From contig JODI01000025.1 in the NCBI GenBank assembly GCA_000720805.1, positions 62,001 to 126,000 of the forward strand: a DNA stretch of 64,000 nucleotides, written 5' to 3'. The notes beneath the pieces were generated by a model. That model saw only the letters and a program-made list of their open reading frames with translations. It was not told the DNA's origin and did not search any database. Origin of the DNA: Streptomyces violaceoruber. GTDB taxonomy: Bacteria; Actinomycetota; Actinomycetes; Streptomycetales; Streptomycetaceae. Of this stretch, positions 49,632 to 58,202 are shown in pieces. Position 1 is the stretch's first letter, and every line of letters begins with the position of its first letter. The position numbers and the translations under genes were made by a program.

Positions 49632-50213
49632 GCGGGGGCGGGCAAGGGCCGGGCGGAGAGCCCGCGATACGCGCCGCGTCGTCCGGCCCTCGGCGACGCG
49701 GGCAAACGGGCGGTGGTGACCGCGGGGTGGACGGGCTCCGGCCCCTCGCCGGGGGTCTGGCCCCCTGGCCGGGGGTCTGGCCCCCTGGCCGGGGGCCTGG
49801 CCGCCGGCCGTCTCCATGTCCCCGCACCTCTTCAACTCTGCTCGCCGATAAGCAGGTTGGGCTGACGGCGGCTGAGGAGTCGGCGGGTCTCCCGGGTGGG
49901 GCCGCAAGGCCACTCCGGCGGACGCGCCCCCGTCCGGATGTGGCCAACCTTGCTGGTTGACGCTGTATTGCCGCTTCGTTAAAGGCACATGTGACGGCGC
50001 GATTCCCGATGACCTTCGCGGGACTGCCGATTGACCGACTTCCGGACAATGATCTCCGCAGTGCTGACAACCCCCGGACGCCCTTGAAACGATCTGTCCG
50101 CGCTCGACCGGCACCCGCCGTGCACCCGTCTTGATCCCACCGCAGGCCGACACCCCGCGGTTTCCCCTGTTCCCGCCGCTGTCCGCCGACAGTCGGCGAA
50201 AGGAGCTGCCCAC
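49632..50213. other. 582-bp upstream region of the M4 protease gene
   Basis: No gene is supported. It contains a 20-bp tandem repeat (CCGGGGGTCTGGCCCCCTGG at 49749-49768 and 49769-49788, then a partial copy to 49802); each unit can fold on itself. The last 250 bp are less GC-rich (for example around CTTCGTTAAAGGCACATGTG) and likely hold the protease promoter. A good ribosome site (AAAGGAG) precedes the ATG at 50214. Confidence 0.6.
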
Positions 50214-52547
50214 ATGACCAACTCACCCATGGATACGGGCCGTTCACCCGTGCGTCCGCGCACGGCAGCACCACGCGGCCGACTGGCGAGCGTACTCGCA
50301 GCCGGTATGGCGGTCCTCGCGATCACCGCTCCGACCGCCCAACCGGCCTCGGCCCTGGAGAACGGCTCCAGAGCCTCGGCGTCCCGGCACATCGACGCGG
50401 AGCCCAGACCCGGGGCGCGAGGCGTGCCCCTGTCCCTCGCGCAACGGGACCAACTCCTCGACCGCGCCACCAAGTCCGCTCACGACACGGCCCGCGACCT
50501 CCGCATGGGCGGCAAGGAGGGGCTGGTCGCCACGGACGTCGCGAAGGACGCCGACGGCACGGTGCACACGCGCTACGCGCGCACCTACGCCGGACTTCCG
50601 GTGATCGGTGCCGACGTGATCATTCACGAGCGCGCCGGTGAACAGAGCGTCACGCGTACGACACCCCCGGCGCTCTCGGTGCCCACGACCAAGCCCGTGA
50701 TCCCGTCGGCCGTAGCGAAGAAGGCCGCGCTGGCGGCAGCCGACGAGCAGCGGACCCTCACGCCGAAGCGGGCGGCTTCCTCGCGACAGGTCGTCTGGGC
50801 TGCGAACGGGACCCCCCGACTGGCGTGGGACAACGTTGTCACAGGCGTCCGTGAGAACGACACGCCGAGTCGTCTCCATGTGGTCTCCGATGCCGTCACC
50901 GGCGCCCACCTCGCCTCCTACGACGACATCCAGGCCGGTGAGGGCAACAGCCAGTACAGCGGAACGGTTCCGCTGGCCTCCGTGCGCAAGGCGGACGCCT
51001 TCGAGCTCGCCGACCCCCAGCGCGGCAACCACCGCACCTACGACGTCACCGGCGGTGTCCGCACGCTGGTGACGGACGCCGACGACGTCTGGGGCGACGG
51101 CACTGCGGCCACGGCCCAGACCGCGGCGGTCGACGCCGCCTACGGAGCCCAGCGGACCTGGGACTTCTACCACGATCGTTTCGGCCGCAACGGCATAGCC
51201 GACGACGGTGTCGGCGCCGTCTCCAACGTGCACTACGGCACAGGGTTCGCCAACGCGTTCTGGGACGACCTGTGCTTCTGCATGACGTACGGCGACGGCC
51301 TGGACGGCAAGCGCCCGCTGACCCAACTGGACATCGCCGCCCACGAGATGACGCACGGCGTCACCTCCGCCACCGCCGGCCTGATCTACACCGGCGAATC
51401 CGGCGGACTCAACGAGGCCACCAGCGACATCATGGGCACCGCGGTGGAGTTCTTCGCCGGCAACGCCAAGGACACGCCCGACTTTTTCCTCGGTGAGCTC
51501 GCGGACGTCCGCGGTACTGGCAAGCCCCTGCGCTACATGGACCAGCCGTCAAAGGACGCCTCCGCGAAGGGGACGTCACAGGACTACTGGACCACCGGGA
51601 CGAAGAAGCTGGACCCGCACTTCAGCTCCGGGCCGGCCAACCACTTCTTCTATCTGCTGGCCGAGGGCAGTGGCCGCACCACCGTCAACGGCGTGGCCTA
51701 TGACAGTCCCACCTACGACGGCAAGCCCGTCGCCGCCTTGGGCCTGGCGAACGCCACCAACGTCTGGTACCGGGCGCTGACCCGCTACATGACCAGCACC
51801 ACCGACTACGCCGGCGCCCGCGCCGCCACCCTGCAGGCGGCCGCCGACCTGTTCGGCACCACCAGCGACGCCTACGAGGCGGTCGGCAACGCGTGGGCGG
51901 CGGTCAACGTCGGTCCGCGCTACGTCAACCACATCGCCGCCGACGCCCCCTCCGCCCGCGACGCCGCCGTCGGCCAGGCGGTCAGCCGGCAGATCACCGC
52001 CACGTCCACCCGGCCCGGCGAGCTCGCCTACGCGGCCACCGGGCTGCCCGACGGCCTGAACCTGAACCCGGCCGACGGCCGTATCTCCGGAACGCCCACC
52101 CGCGCCGGCACCTTCGCGGTCACCGTCACCGTCACCAACTCCGCGGCGGAGAAGCTCGACCTGCCCTACACCTGGACCGTCCTGGCCTCCGGCGGCGACA
52201 ACTTCGTCAACCCCGATCGCCACGACATCCCCAACTGGAAGACGATCGAGTCACCGCTGCGCGTCACCGGCCGCACCGGCGACGCCTCCTCGGACCTGAA
52301 GGTCACCGTCGACCTGGTCCACGACTTCATCGGAGGCCAGATCATCGATCTGGTGGCCGAGGACGGCACCGTGATCCGCGTCAAGGACTTCGTCTGGGAC
52401 ACCGGTACCGAACTGCATGCCACCTTCACGGTCGACGCCTCCGCGCTGCCCGCGAACGGCGTGTGGAAGCTGCGCGTCACCGACAACACCCCGGGGATCT
52501 TCACCGTGGACCCGGGCTATCTGGACCGCTGGAGCCTGACCTTCTGA
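50214..52547 (+). CDS. Secreted M4 (thermolysin-like) metalloprotease with P-domain
   Basis: 777-aa preproprotein. The Sec signal ends at about residue 47 (AQPASA). A propeptide of FTP/PepSY type follows, then the peptidase M4 catalytic domain with HEMTH (His377, Glu378, His381) and the third zinc ligand Glu401 in GGLNEATSD, the exact M4 spacing. The catalytic-domain C-lobe ends near residue 570. An Ig-like putative domain (about 585-660, LPDGLNLNPADGRISGTPTRAGTFAV) and a C-terminal proprotein-convertase P-domain (about 675-777) follow. It should be an active extracellular neutral protease. A terminator follows 15 bp after the stop. Confidence 0.93.
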   Translation: MTNSPMDTGRSPVRPRTAAPRGRLASVLAAGMAVLAITAPTAQPASALENGSRASASRHIDAEPRPGARGVPLSLAQRDQLLDRATKSAHDTARDLRMGGKEGLVATDVAKDADGTVHTRYARTYAGLPVIGADVIIHERAGEQSVTRTTPPALSVPTTKPVIPSAVAKKAALAAADEQRTLTPKRAASSRQVVWAANGTPRLAWDNVVTGVRENDTPSRLHVVSDAVTGAHLASYDDIQAGEGNSQYSGTVPLASVRKADAFELADPQRGNHRTYDVTGGVRTLVTDADDVWGDGTAATAQTAAVDAAYGAQRTWDFYHDRFGRNGIADDGVGAVSNVHYGTGFANAFWDDLCFCMTYGDGLDGKRPLTQLDIAAHEMTHGVTSATAGLIYTGESGGLNEATSDIMGTAVEFFAGNAKDTPDFFLGELADVRGTGKPLRYMDQPSKDASAKGTSQDYWTTGTKKLDPHFSSGPANHFFYLLAEGSGRTTVNGVAYDSPTYDGKPVAALGLANATNVWYRALTRYMTSTTDYAGARAATLQAAADLFGTTSDAYEAVGNAWAAVNVGPRYVNHIAADAPSARDAAVGQAVSRQITATSTRPGELAYAATGLPDGLNLNPADGRISGTPTRAGTFAVTVTVTNSAAEKLDLPYTWTVLASGGDNFVNPDRHDIPNWKTIESPLRVTGRTGDASSDLKVTVDLVHDFIGGQIIDLVAEDGTVIRVKDFVWDTGTELHATFTVDASALPANGVWKLRVTDNTPGIFTVDPGYLDRWSLTF

Positions 52548-52561
52548 CCTGACCTTCTGAG

Positions 52562-52607
52562 CCGTACGCGGGGCGCAGGCGGAAAGGTACCGGCGCCCCG
52601 CGTACGG
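52562..52607 (+). terminator. Hairpin terminator after the M4 protease
   Basis: Perfect 15-bp stem CCGTACGCGGGGCGC with complement at 52593-52607 and a 16-base loop, beginning 15 bp after the stop codon. Confidence 0.8.
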
Positions 52608-52664
52608 ACTGACGGGTCCCGCGGGCTCGGACGCCGGCCTCGGCCTGAGGGCCGGCGTCGGCCT

Positions 52665-53036
52665 TCAGCGGGGGCGGGGGCCTGCCGGCAACTTCCGTGG
52701 CCGCCGGCGTCCACCCCTCCATGGGGTGTGGGCTGGCGGAGCGGTCGGGCCTCCGCCCGTGCCTCGCGCGCGGAACTCGTTCGGGCTGATGCCGTGCTCC
52801 CTCTTGAACGCGGCGCTCAGGGCGAAGGCGCTGGAGAACCCGACGCGGGCCGCGGCCGCGGCAAGGGTGGCGTCGGGTTCGCGCAGCAGGTCGGCGGCGA
52901 GGGCGAGGCGGCGTTCCCGTAGGTAGGTCATGGGCGGCTGCCCGACGAGGTCGGTGAAGCGCCGGGTCAGGTTCACCCGGGACACGCCCGCCCTCGCCGC
53001 CGGCGAGGGCAGAGTCCACGGGTAGGCGGGACCGGC
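52665..53036 (-). pseudogene. AraC-type DNA-binding domain remnant
   Basis: About 120 codons cover only the C-terminal AraC double HTH (AARAGVSRVNLTRRFTDLVGQPPMTYL, ATLAAAAARVGFSSAFALSAAFKREHGISP). The N-terminal cupin/effector domain is absent and no start codon with a ribosome site is found. It is likely the tail of a truncated regulator at the left border of the CHAT island. Confidence 0.6.
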
Positions 53037-53164
53037 CTGCAACAGACGGAGGCGATCCCGGTGACAGCCGCGCGCCGGCCGGGGAGCCGGGCCGCATGGT
53101 CCCCGGGCCCCACGGGTAGTTCTCCGCCAGGCATCCGCCTCACAGTGGGACGGTGGGGGACCAC

Positions 53165-53941
53165 ATGGGGATCGGCACCTTGCTCGGCGCCACCGACCGG
53201 TACGTCTGGAAGGCGCGCATCCGGCCCGTGGTGCTCTCCGTGCTGCCCGTCGCTCTGCCCGCGGTGGCCGTCGCGCCCAAGTGGGCGGAGGGAGGCCGGT
53301 TGTGGGCGCTCGTCCAACTCGTCCCCGTCGGCCTGCTGCTGCTCGCGGAACCATTCGGCCGCGCCCGGGGGAAGAGGATCGAGCAGGAGCTCTTCACGGG
53401 GTGGGGCGGCAAGCCCAGCGTCCAACTCCTGCGCTGGAGCGGGCCGATGAACCGGACCCAGCTCGTCTACCTGCGCCTGCGGGTGCAGGAGATCGTCGGG
53501 AGCTCGCTGCCGCTGCCGTCCGAGGAGGAAGAACGCGGCGATCGCGTCAAGGCCGACGAGGTCTACGAGACCGTGGGGGCCGTCCTGCGTGCCCGGGCCC
53601 GCGCACTGACCGGAGGCGGCCTCGTCGCCGAGCACAACTGCGAGTACGGCTTTCGGCGTAACGCTCTCGGACTGCGCGGCTGGGCTCTGACGGGGGCCGC
53701 CCTCGGCTTTGCCGGACTCGCGGGCGCGGTGGCCTGGACCGCCGCGGCCGGAGAAGGGATCGAGGCCGGGCAGGTCATGCTGTGGTCGGTGCTCGCGGCA
53801 ATGGACCTGGCGCTGTTCATGTTCTGGTACGCCGCCGTGCGCCCGAGCTGGGTCGAGTCCGCAGCCTGGGACTACGCCCGCCAGCTCTACGAGACGGTGA
53901 ACATACCGGATGCCGCGAGCCCGGCCGCCGACGCGAACTGA
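53165..53941 (+). CDS. Four-helix membrane protein paired with TPR-CHAT 1
   Basis: 258-aa protein with two N-terminal hydrophobic helices (about 18-38 and 45-63) and two C-terminal ones (about 172-195, ALTGAALGFAGLAGAVAWTA; 204-226, LWSVLAAMDLALFMFWYAAV). They flank a soluble middle of about 100 residues with an ALRARARA-like amphipathic helix. The layout resembles four-helix effector proteins of bacterial conflict systems, but no family is proved. It ends 21 bp before the TPR-CHAT gene on the same strand, so the two are an operon. A protease/membrane-effector pair is the simplest reading; cleavage of this protein by the CHAT protease would be the testable link. GTG at 53153 is an alternative start. 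Confidence 0.68.
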   Translation: MGIGTLLGATDRYVWKARIRPVVLSVLPVALPAVAVAPKWAEGGRLWALVQLVPVGLLLLAEPFGRARGKRIEQELFTGWGGKPSVQLLRWSGPMNRTQLVYLRLRVQEIVGSSLPLPSEEEERGDRVKADEVYETVGAVLRARARALTGGGLVAEHNCEYGFRRNALGLRGWALTGAALGFAGLAGAVAWTAAAGEGIEAGQVMLWSVLAAMDLALFMFWYAAVRPSWVESAAWDYARQLYETVNIPDAASPAADAN

Positions 53942-53962
53942 CCCCCTCACCACGGAACGAGC

Positions 53963-56900
53963 ATGTCGATGACCTTCGAACCCTGGCGGCTGCTGGCCGC
54001 CGTCGACCTGTCCGCTCCGGACGGCCCTGCCCTGGCGTTGCGGCTGGTGGAACACCTTTACGCAGACGAGCCGGACGACATCGCGACGCCCGACGGGGCA
54101 CGGCCGGACCCGCGGGACGACGGCTTACGGGTCGCCCTCGCGCTGCTGGGGAGCGACCTGGCCGCCGAGGACCGGGCCCTCGTGTCCGACTTCTGCGCCG
54201 GCGCGCTCCTGGAACGCTATCTGCGGCGGCAAGCGCCCCGAGATCTCGACGAGGCCCTGGATGTCCGGCGGGCCCAGGCGGAGTCGACCGGCCCGGAGTG
54301 GGCGTGCGCGGCCCACGTCAACCTCGCCTCCCTGCTCATGACCTCCTGGGACTGGACCGGACGGGAGGAGCATCTCCACGAGGCGCGTGCGGCGTTGACG
54401 GCGGCGACCGGACACGCCGTCAGCCCCGCGGAGTGCGCCGTCGTCGCGGGCGCGCGCGGAAATCTCCACTCTCGGCTCTACGACCTGCACCGCGATGTCG
54501 AGGACCTGCGCGAGGCGATCGATGCCTACACGGTCACGGCCGCCTCCGAGGACCCGTCTGTGGCCGCGAAGGGCCATGCGTCGCTGGCGTCGTCCTACCT
54601 GGAGCGCTTCCGCACGGCGGGCGGCGAGGCCACCGACCTGGTTGAGGCGGAGCGGTTCGCCAGGGCCGCCCTGGCGGATCACACCGCGCCCCCGAGCGCC
54701 TGGCGCCACGAGCTACTGGTCCGCGTGCTGCGCGAACGTTGCGCCCAGGACGGGGACGAAGACCGGCTCGCCGAGGCGTGGGAGCTGATCAGGACGCTGC
54801 TGGACGCGGCCGGTGATGATCCTGCGGCACGGTCGTCCCTGGTGGGCACGGCCGCCTCCGTCGCTCACCTGCGCCACCTCGCCCACCACGACCGCGCCGT
54901 TCTCAGCGAGGCGATCGATCTGACGGAGGAGGCCTTGGACGCCTTCGACGGTGATCCCGATTCCGACCCCCAAGGACGGGCGGTCCTGGCGAACGAGGCC
55001 TGTCTGCTGCTGACGGAAAGGTTCACCCTCGACGGGGTCCGACACGACATCGACCGGGCGGTCGAGGTGGCCCGCCGGAGCCTGGACAGGGCGCTGCCCC
55101 TGAGCATCGGACTGGGACTGCGCACCAACCTCGCCAACGCCCTGTACCGGCGATACGACTCCTACCACCTGGCCAGGGACCTGGAACAGGGCATCGCCTT
55201 GATGAGGTGGGTGACGCACCGCGCCCCCGACGCTCCGGAGAAGGCCGACGCGCTCAACTCCCTGGCCCTCCTGCTCGCCGAGAAGGCCCGCCGGACCGAG
55301 CGCGACGCGGATTTCCAAGAGGCCCTGGCCCGGATCGACGAGGCGATCGGCCTGACCCCCGCGGCCTCCTCGGACCGCGCCGGCTCCCTGATCAACAAGG
55401 TGACGGTGCTCACCGACCGCGCGGACCGCGGACCGGCCCACCCCGGCGCACCGCTAGACGAGCTGATCGCACTGCTCGACGAGGCATGGCGCCAAGCCCC
55501 TGCGCGATCCGCGGTGCGCGCCCGTGCCGCCTACCTGCTCGGGTGCCGCCACGCCGAACGAGCCGGGCTGCACTCCGGCGTCGCGCTCCCGGACGCGTCA
55601 CCTCCGGCAGCGCCGCTCGACGCCGCCGAGGCGGCCGACCTGCGCCGCGCCTTCGAACGGTGGAACGAGGCCGTGAGCCTCGGTGAGCCGTTCGTGACCA
55701 TCGAGGCGGGCCAGCAACTCGGCAACGCCTCCTTCGCTCTCCAGGAGTGGCCGACGGCGGCCCTCGGCTACCGGGCGGCCCTCGCAGCCGCCGATGAACT
55801 GAGCGCCCGGCGCGGTCTCGAGGCCGATCGGCAACTGGCCAGGACGCAGGTGCAGGGTGTCGCCGCGGCCGCGGCCCTGGCGGAGCTGAGGGCGGGATCC
55901 GCACGCGAGGCGGTGCTGCGCCTGGAGGAGGGCACCGCCACGCTGCTGGCCCGCTCCCTCGCGCTGCGCACGCACCGGGCCCGCTACGACGACGTCGTCG
56001 ACGCCGCCAGGACGCTGGACGGACCGCTGGTCTACTGGGCGACCACCCTGGCGGGCGGGTTCGCCGTCGTGGTGCGCCCCGACGGACGGACCGTGGCGTG
56101 TCCGCTCGCTGTGACGAGCGCGCAGGTCGAATCCCGACTCAGCGCTCTCCGGGCGGCCTTCACCCGGCAGCAGGCCCGGGCCGACACCATGCTCGCGCAC
56201 TGGGACACCGCGGTCCGTGAACTGCTGGGCTGGACGTGGGAGGCCGTGGTCGCCCCGGTGGCGGACGCCCTCGACGGCAGCGCCACGGTCGGGCTGATCC
56301 CCGTCGGTCACCTCGCTTCCCTGCCGCTCGCCGCGGCGGCCGGTTCCCGGTCGGCGTCCCTGCTGTTCCGCACCGTGCCCAGGCTCCTGCCCGACAGCCG
56401 TGCCGTCCGCCCGCAGGCGCCCTGGCCCGCGGCTCCCGGCATCGTCGTCGGATGCGATCCGGGGCAGGGGGAGCGCAGGCTGCCGCACGCCGAGGCGGAG
56501 GCCGACCTGGTCGCCGGCTGCTACACCCGCGCACAGCGCCTGTCGGTGCCCCGCCCGGCCGAACTCGTACCCGAGAAGGGGCGGGTCCTGCGGGCCAGAG
56601 GGACGGCGCCGGCGGCGCCGGAGACGGAGGCCGGTGCGGCACGGTGGACACAGGCGTTCGCCGGCGCCGATGTGGCCCACGTGATCTGCCACTACGACCT
56701 GCACCCCGAGCAGCCGCTCGACTCCGTGCTCCGCTTCGGGGACGGCGTACGGGTCGCGGACCTGCTGGACCATCGGCTGTCCGGCGCCCCGCATCTCGTC
56801 CTCAGCGCCTGCGACACCGGACTCGCCGGCATCCGCCTGCCCGACGAGGCACTGGGGCTCGGCACCGCGTTGCTCGCGGCCGGGGCGCGGTCCGTCGTCG

Positions 56901-57067
56901 CCGCCCTGTGGCCGTTGGACGACGAACTCGCAGCCGATTTCATGGGCGCCTACCACCGGCGGCTGGCAGGGGGCACGGCACCGGCGGAGGCACTGGCCGC
57001 GGTGCAGCGGGACGCGGCCGCCGAGCAGCCCGCGGTGGTGTGGCCCGGGCTGGTGCACCTGGGATGA
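53963..57067 (+). CDS. TPR-CHAT caspase-like protease 1
   Basis: 1034-aa protein. Residues up to about 620 are helical TPR-like repeats (for example AKGHASLASSYLERF, LRTNLANALYRRYDSYHLARDLEQGIALM, ADALNSLALLLAEKARRTERDADFQEAL). Residues about 670-1034 form a CHAT peptidase domain. The catalytic dyad is visible: His in DVAHVICHYD (about 909) and Cys in VLSACDTGL (about 949), followed by GLGTALLAAGARSVVAALWPLDD, the family C-terminal strand-helix. CHAT is related to caspases and separases. The TPRs probably sense a partner or ligand. Its stop lies one base before the convergent MBL gene. Confidence 0.9.
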   Translation: MSMTFEPWRLLAAVDLSAPDGPALALRLVEHLYADEPDDIATPDGARPDPRDDGLRVALALLGSDLAAEDRALVSDFCAGALLERYLRRQAPRDLDEALDVRRAQAESTGPEWACAAHVNLASLLMTSWDWTGREEHLHEARAALTAATGHAVSPAECAVVAGARGNLHSRLYDLHRDVEDLREAIDAYTVTAASEDPSVAAKGHASLASSYLERFRTAGGEATDLVEAERFARAALADHTAPPSAWRHELLVRVLRERCAQDGDEDRLAEAWELIRTLLDAAGDDPAARSSLVGTAASVAHLRHLAHHDRAVLSEAIDLTEEALDAFDGDPDSDPQGRAVLANEACLLLTERFTLDGVRHDIDRAVEVARRSLDRALPLSIGLGLRTNLANALYRRYDSYHLARDLEQGIALMRWVTHRAPDAPEKADALNSLALLLAEKARRTERDADFQEALARIDEAIGLTPAASSDRAGSLINKVTVLTDRADRGPAHPGAPLDELIALLDEAWRQAPARSAVRARAAYLLGCRHAERAGLHSGVALPDASPPAAPLDAAEAADLRRAFERWNEAVSLGEPFVTIEAGQQLGNASFALQEWPTAALGYRAALAAADELSARRGLEADRQLARTQVQGVAAAAALAELRAGSAREAVLRLEEGTATLLARSLALRTHRARYDDVVDAARTLDGPLVYWATTLAGGFAVVVRPDGRTVACPLAVTSAQVESRLSALRAAFTRQQARADTMLAHWDTAVRELLGWTWEAVVAPVADALDGSATVGLIPVGHLASLPLAAAAGSRSASLLFRTVPRLLPDSRAVRPQAPWPAAPGIVVGCDPGQGERRLPHAEAEADLVAGCYTRAQRLSVPRPAELVPEKGRVLRARGTAPAAPETEAGAARWTQAFAGADVAHVICHYDLHPEQPLDSVLRFGDGVRVADLLDHRLSGAPHLVLSACDTGLAGIRLPDEALGLGTALLAAGARSVVAALWPLDDELAADFMGAYHRRLAGGTAPAEALAAVQRDAAAEQPAVVWPGLVHLG

Positions 57068-57068
57068 C

Positions 57069-58202
57069 TCAGTGGGGCGGGGCGGCCCGGCTCACGGTGC
57101 CGGGACCGACCACGAGCTTGATGCCCTTGGCACCGCGCGGCGGGTACCGAGCCCGGAAGCCGAGCCTGTGCTGCAGGAATCCGTCGTCGTACCGCTCGGT
57201 GCTGGGCACCCGGTGGTTGAACCACAGGGTCGGCCACCGGGCTCCGAGGATGAGGCGTGCCATGGTCCGCAGACTCGGATGCGAGCCCTCCCCGGGCCGG
57301 TACTCCGCTTCCGCACCCCTGACGGCGGGGCCGCCGTCGGTGGTGATCAGCCATTGGTCGCAGTCGAGCACGTCCAGCAGCTCCGGACTGGTGTTGTGCG
57401 CACTGCCGTGGTGGGGCACCTTGCACAGGTCTGCCCGGTAGCGGCCGTCCGGCGAGAGCCGCCTCAGGGCGGCGACCAGGACCTCGGCGTGGGCGTCACC
57501 CGTGAACAGCACCCGGCTGCCGTCGGCGGTGTGTTCGGCACAGAAGGCGATGCTGGAACCGTTGCCGGGCGCTTTGTCCGGCGTGTAGTCGAGGGCCAGC
57601 CGATGCCAGTCGATCTCCGCGACGGGCTGTGACGGCCCCAGCAGGTCGGGCGGTGCCGGGCGTTCCGCACCCGCTCCTTGCCGCTGTTCCGCCTTCCAGG
57701 CGTCCCAGCTGTCGCGGAGCGCCGCGAGCCGTTCCCGTGTGGGGGAGAGCAGTGTCAGTGTGAGCCCCGGCAGTTCGATCACTGGCAATGGTGCGGTTTC
57801 GTCCGCGGGTACGACCAGTGACCGGCCGCCTGTCGCTGTGTTCCACGGGGTGCCGGCCTCGGTGAGAAGCGCCGTGAGCTGCTCGGCTCTCGGCATGCCG
57901 AGCAGGTCGGGCGGCAGCAGGTGGTGGTGGCCGTTGAACCAGACGTCCTGCGTGCTGAAGCCCTCCGGGGGTGAGGCCAGCAGGCCGAGCAGCCCGCCGA
58001 TGTGGTCGTCGTCGAGATGGGTGCACACGACCAGTTCGAAGTCCCGTGCGTCGACGGGCTGACGGGCGAACCGCTCGGCGAGCGCCGACCCCGCGCGCAC
58101 CGTGCCCCCGTCGATGAGCATCCTCCTGCGCCGGTCGCCGTCGTCCCATTCCACCCACAGGCAGTCGCCGGCGAGAGCCGGGAGTGCCTCCACGGTGATC
58201 AT
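57069..58202 (-). CDS. MBL-fold hydrolase of the ComEC/Rec2-like group
   Basis: 377-aa soluble metallo-beta-lactamase-fold protein. Metal motifs are VCTHLDDDHIGGLLGL, VLFTGDAH and KVPHHGSAHN, as in the C-terminal nuclease-like domain of ComEC and related proteins found in defence contexts. No membrane helices are present. The ATG at 58202 overlaps the stop of the CHAT protein upstream (ATGA), so the two are made together. It is likely a nuclease or phosphodiesterase/hydrolase effector; activity is inferred from the fold. Confidence 0.8.
   Translation of the reverse strand: MITVEALPALAGDCLWVEWDDGDRRRRMLIDGGTVRAGSALAERFARQPVDARDFELVVCTHLDDDHIGGLLGLLASPPEGFSTQDVWFNGHHHLLPPDLLGMPRAEQLTALLTEAGTPWNTATGGRSLVVPADETAPLPVIELPGLTLTLLSPTRERLAALRDSWDAWKAEQRQGAGAERPAPPDLLGPSQPVAEIDWHRLALDYTPDKAPGNGSSIAFCAEHTADGSRVLFTGDAHAEVLVAALRRLSPDGRYRADLCKVPHHGSAHNTSPELLDVLDCDQWLITTDGGPAVRGAEAEYRPGEGSHPSLRTMARLILGARWPTLWFNHRVPSTERYDDGFLQHRLGFRARYPPRGAKGIKLVVGPGTVSRAAPPH

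Noticed and set aside
49021..50274. Long minus-strand frames across the erm 3' end and the protease upstream region
   Set aside because: Repeat- and proline/arginine-rich shadows with no domain; they include the tandem 20-bp repeat.
54713..55441. Minus-strand frames within TPR-CHAT 1
   Set aside because: Antisense shadows of repetitive TPR coding sequence; no start signals or recognisable domains.
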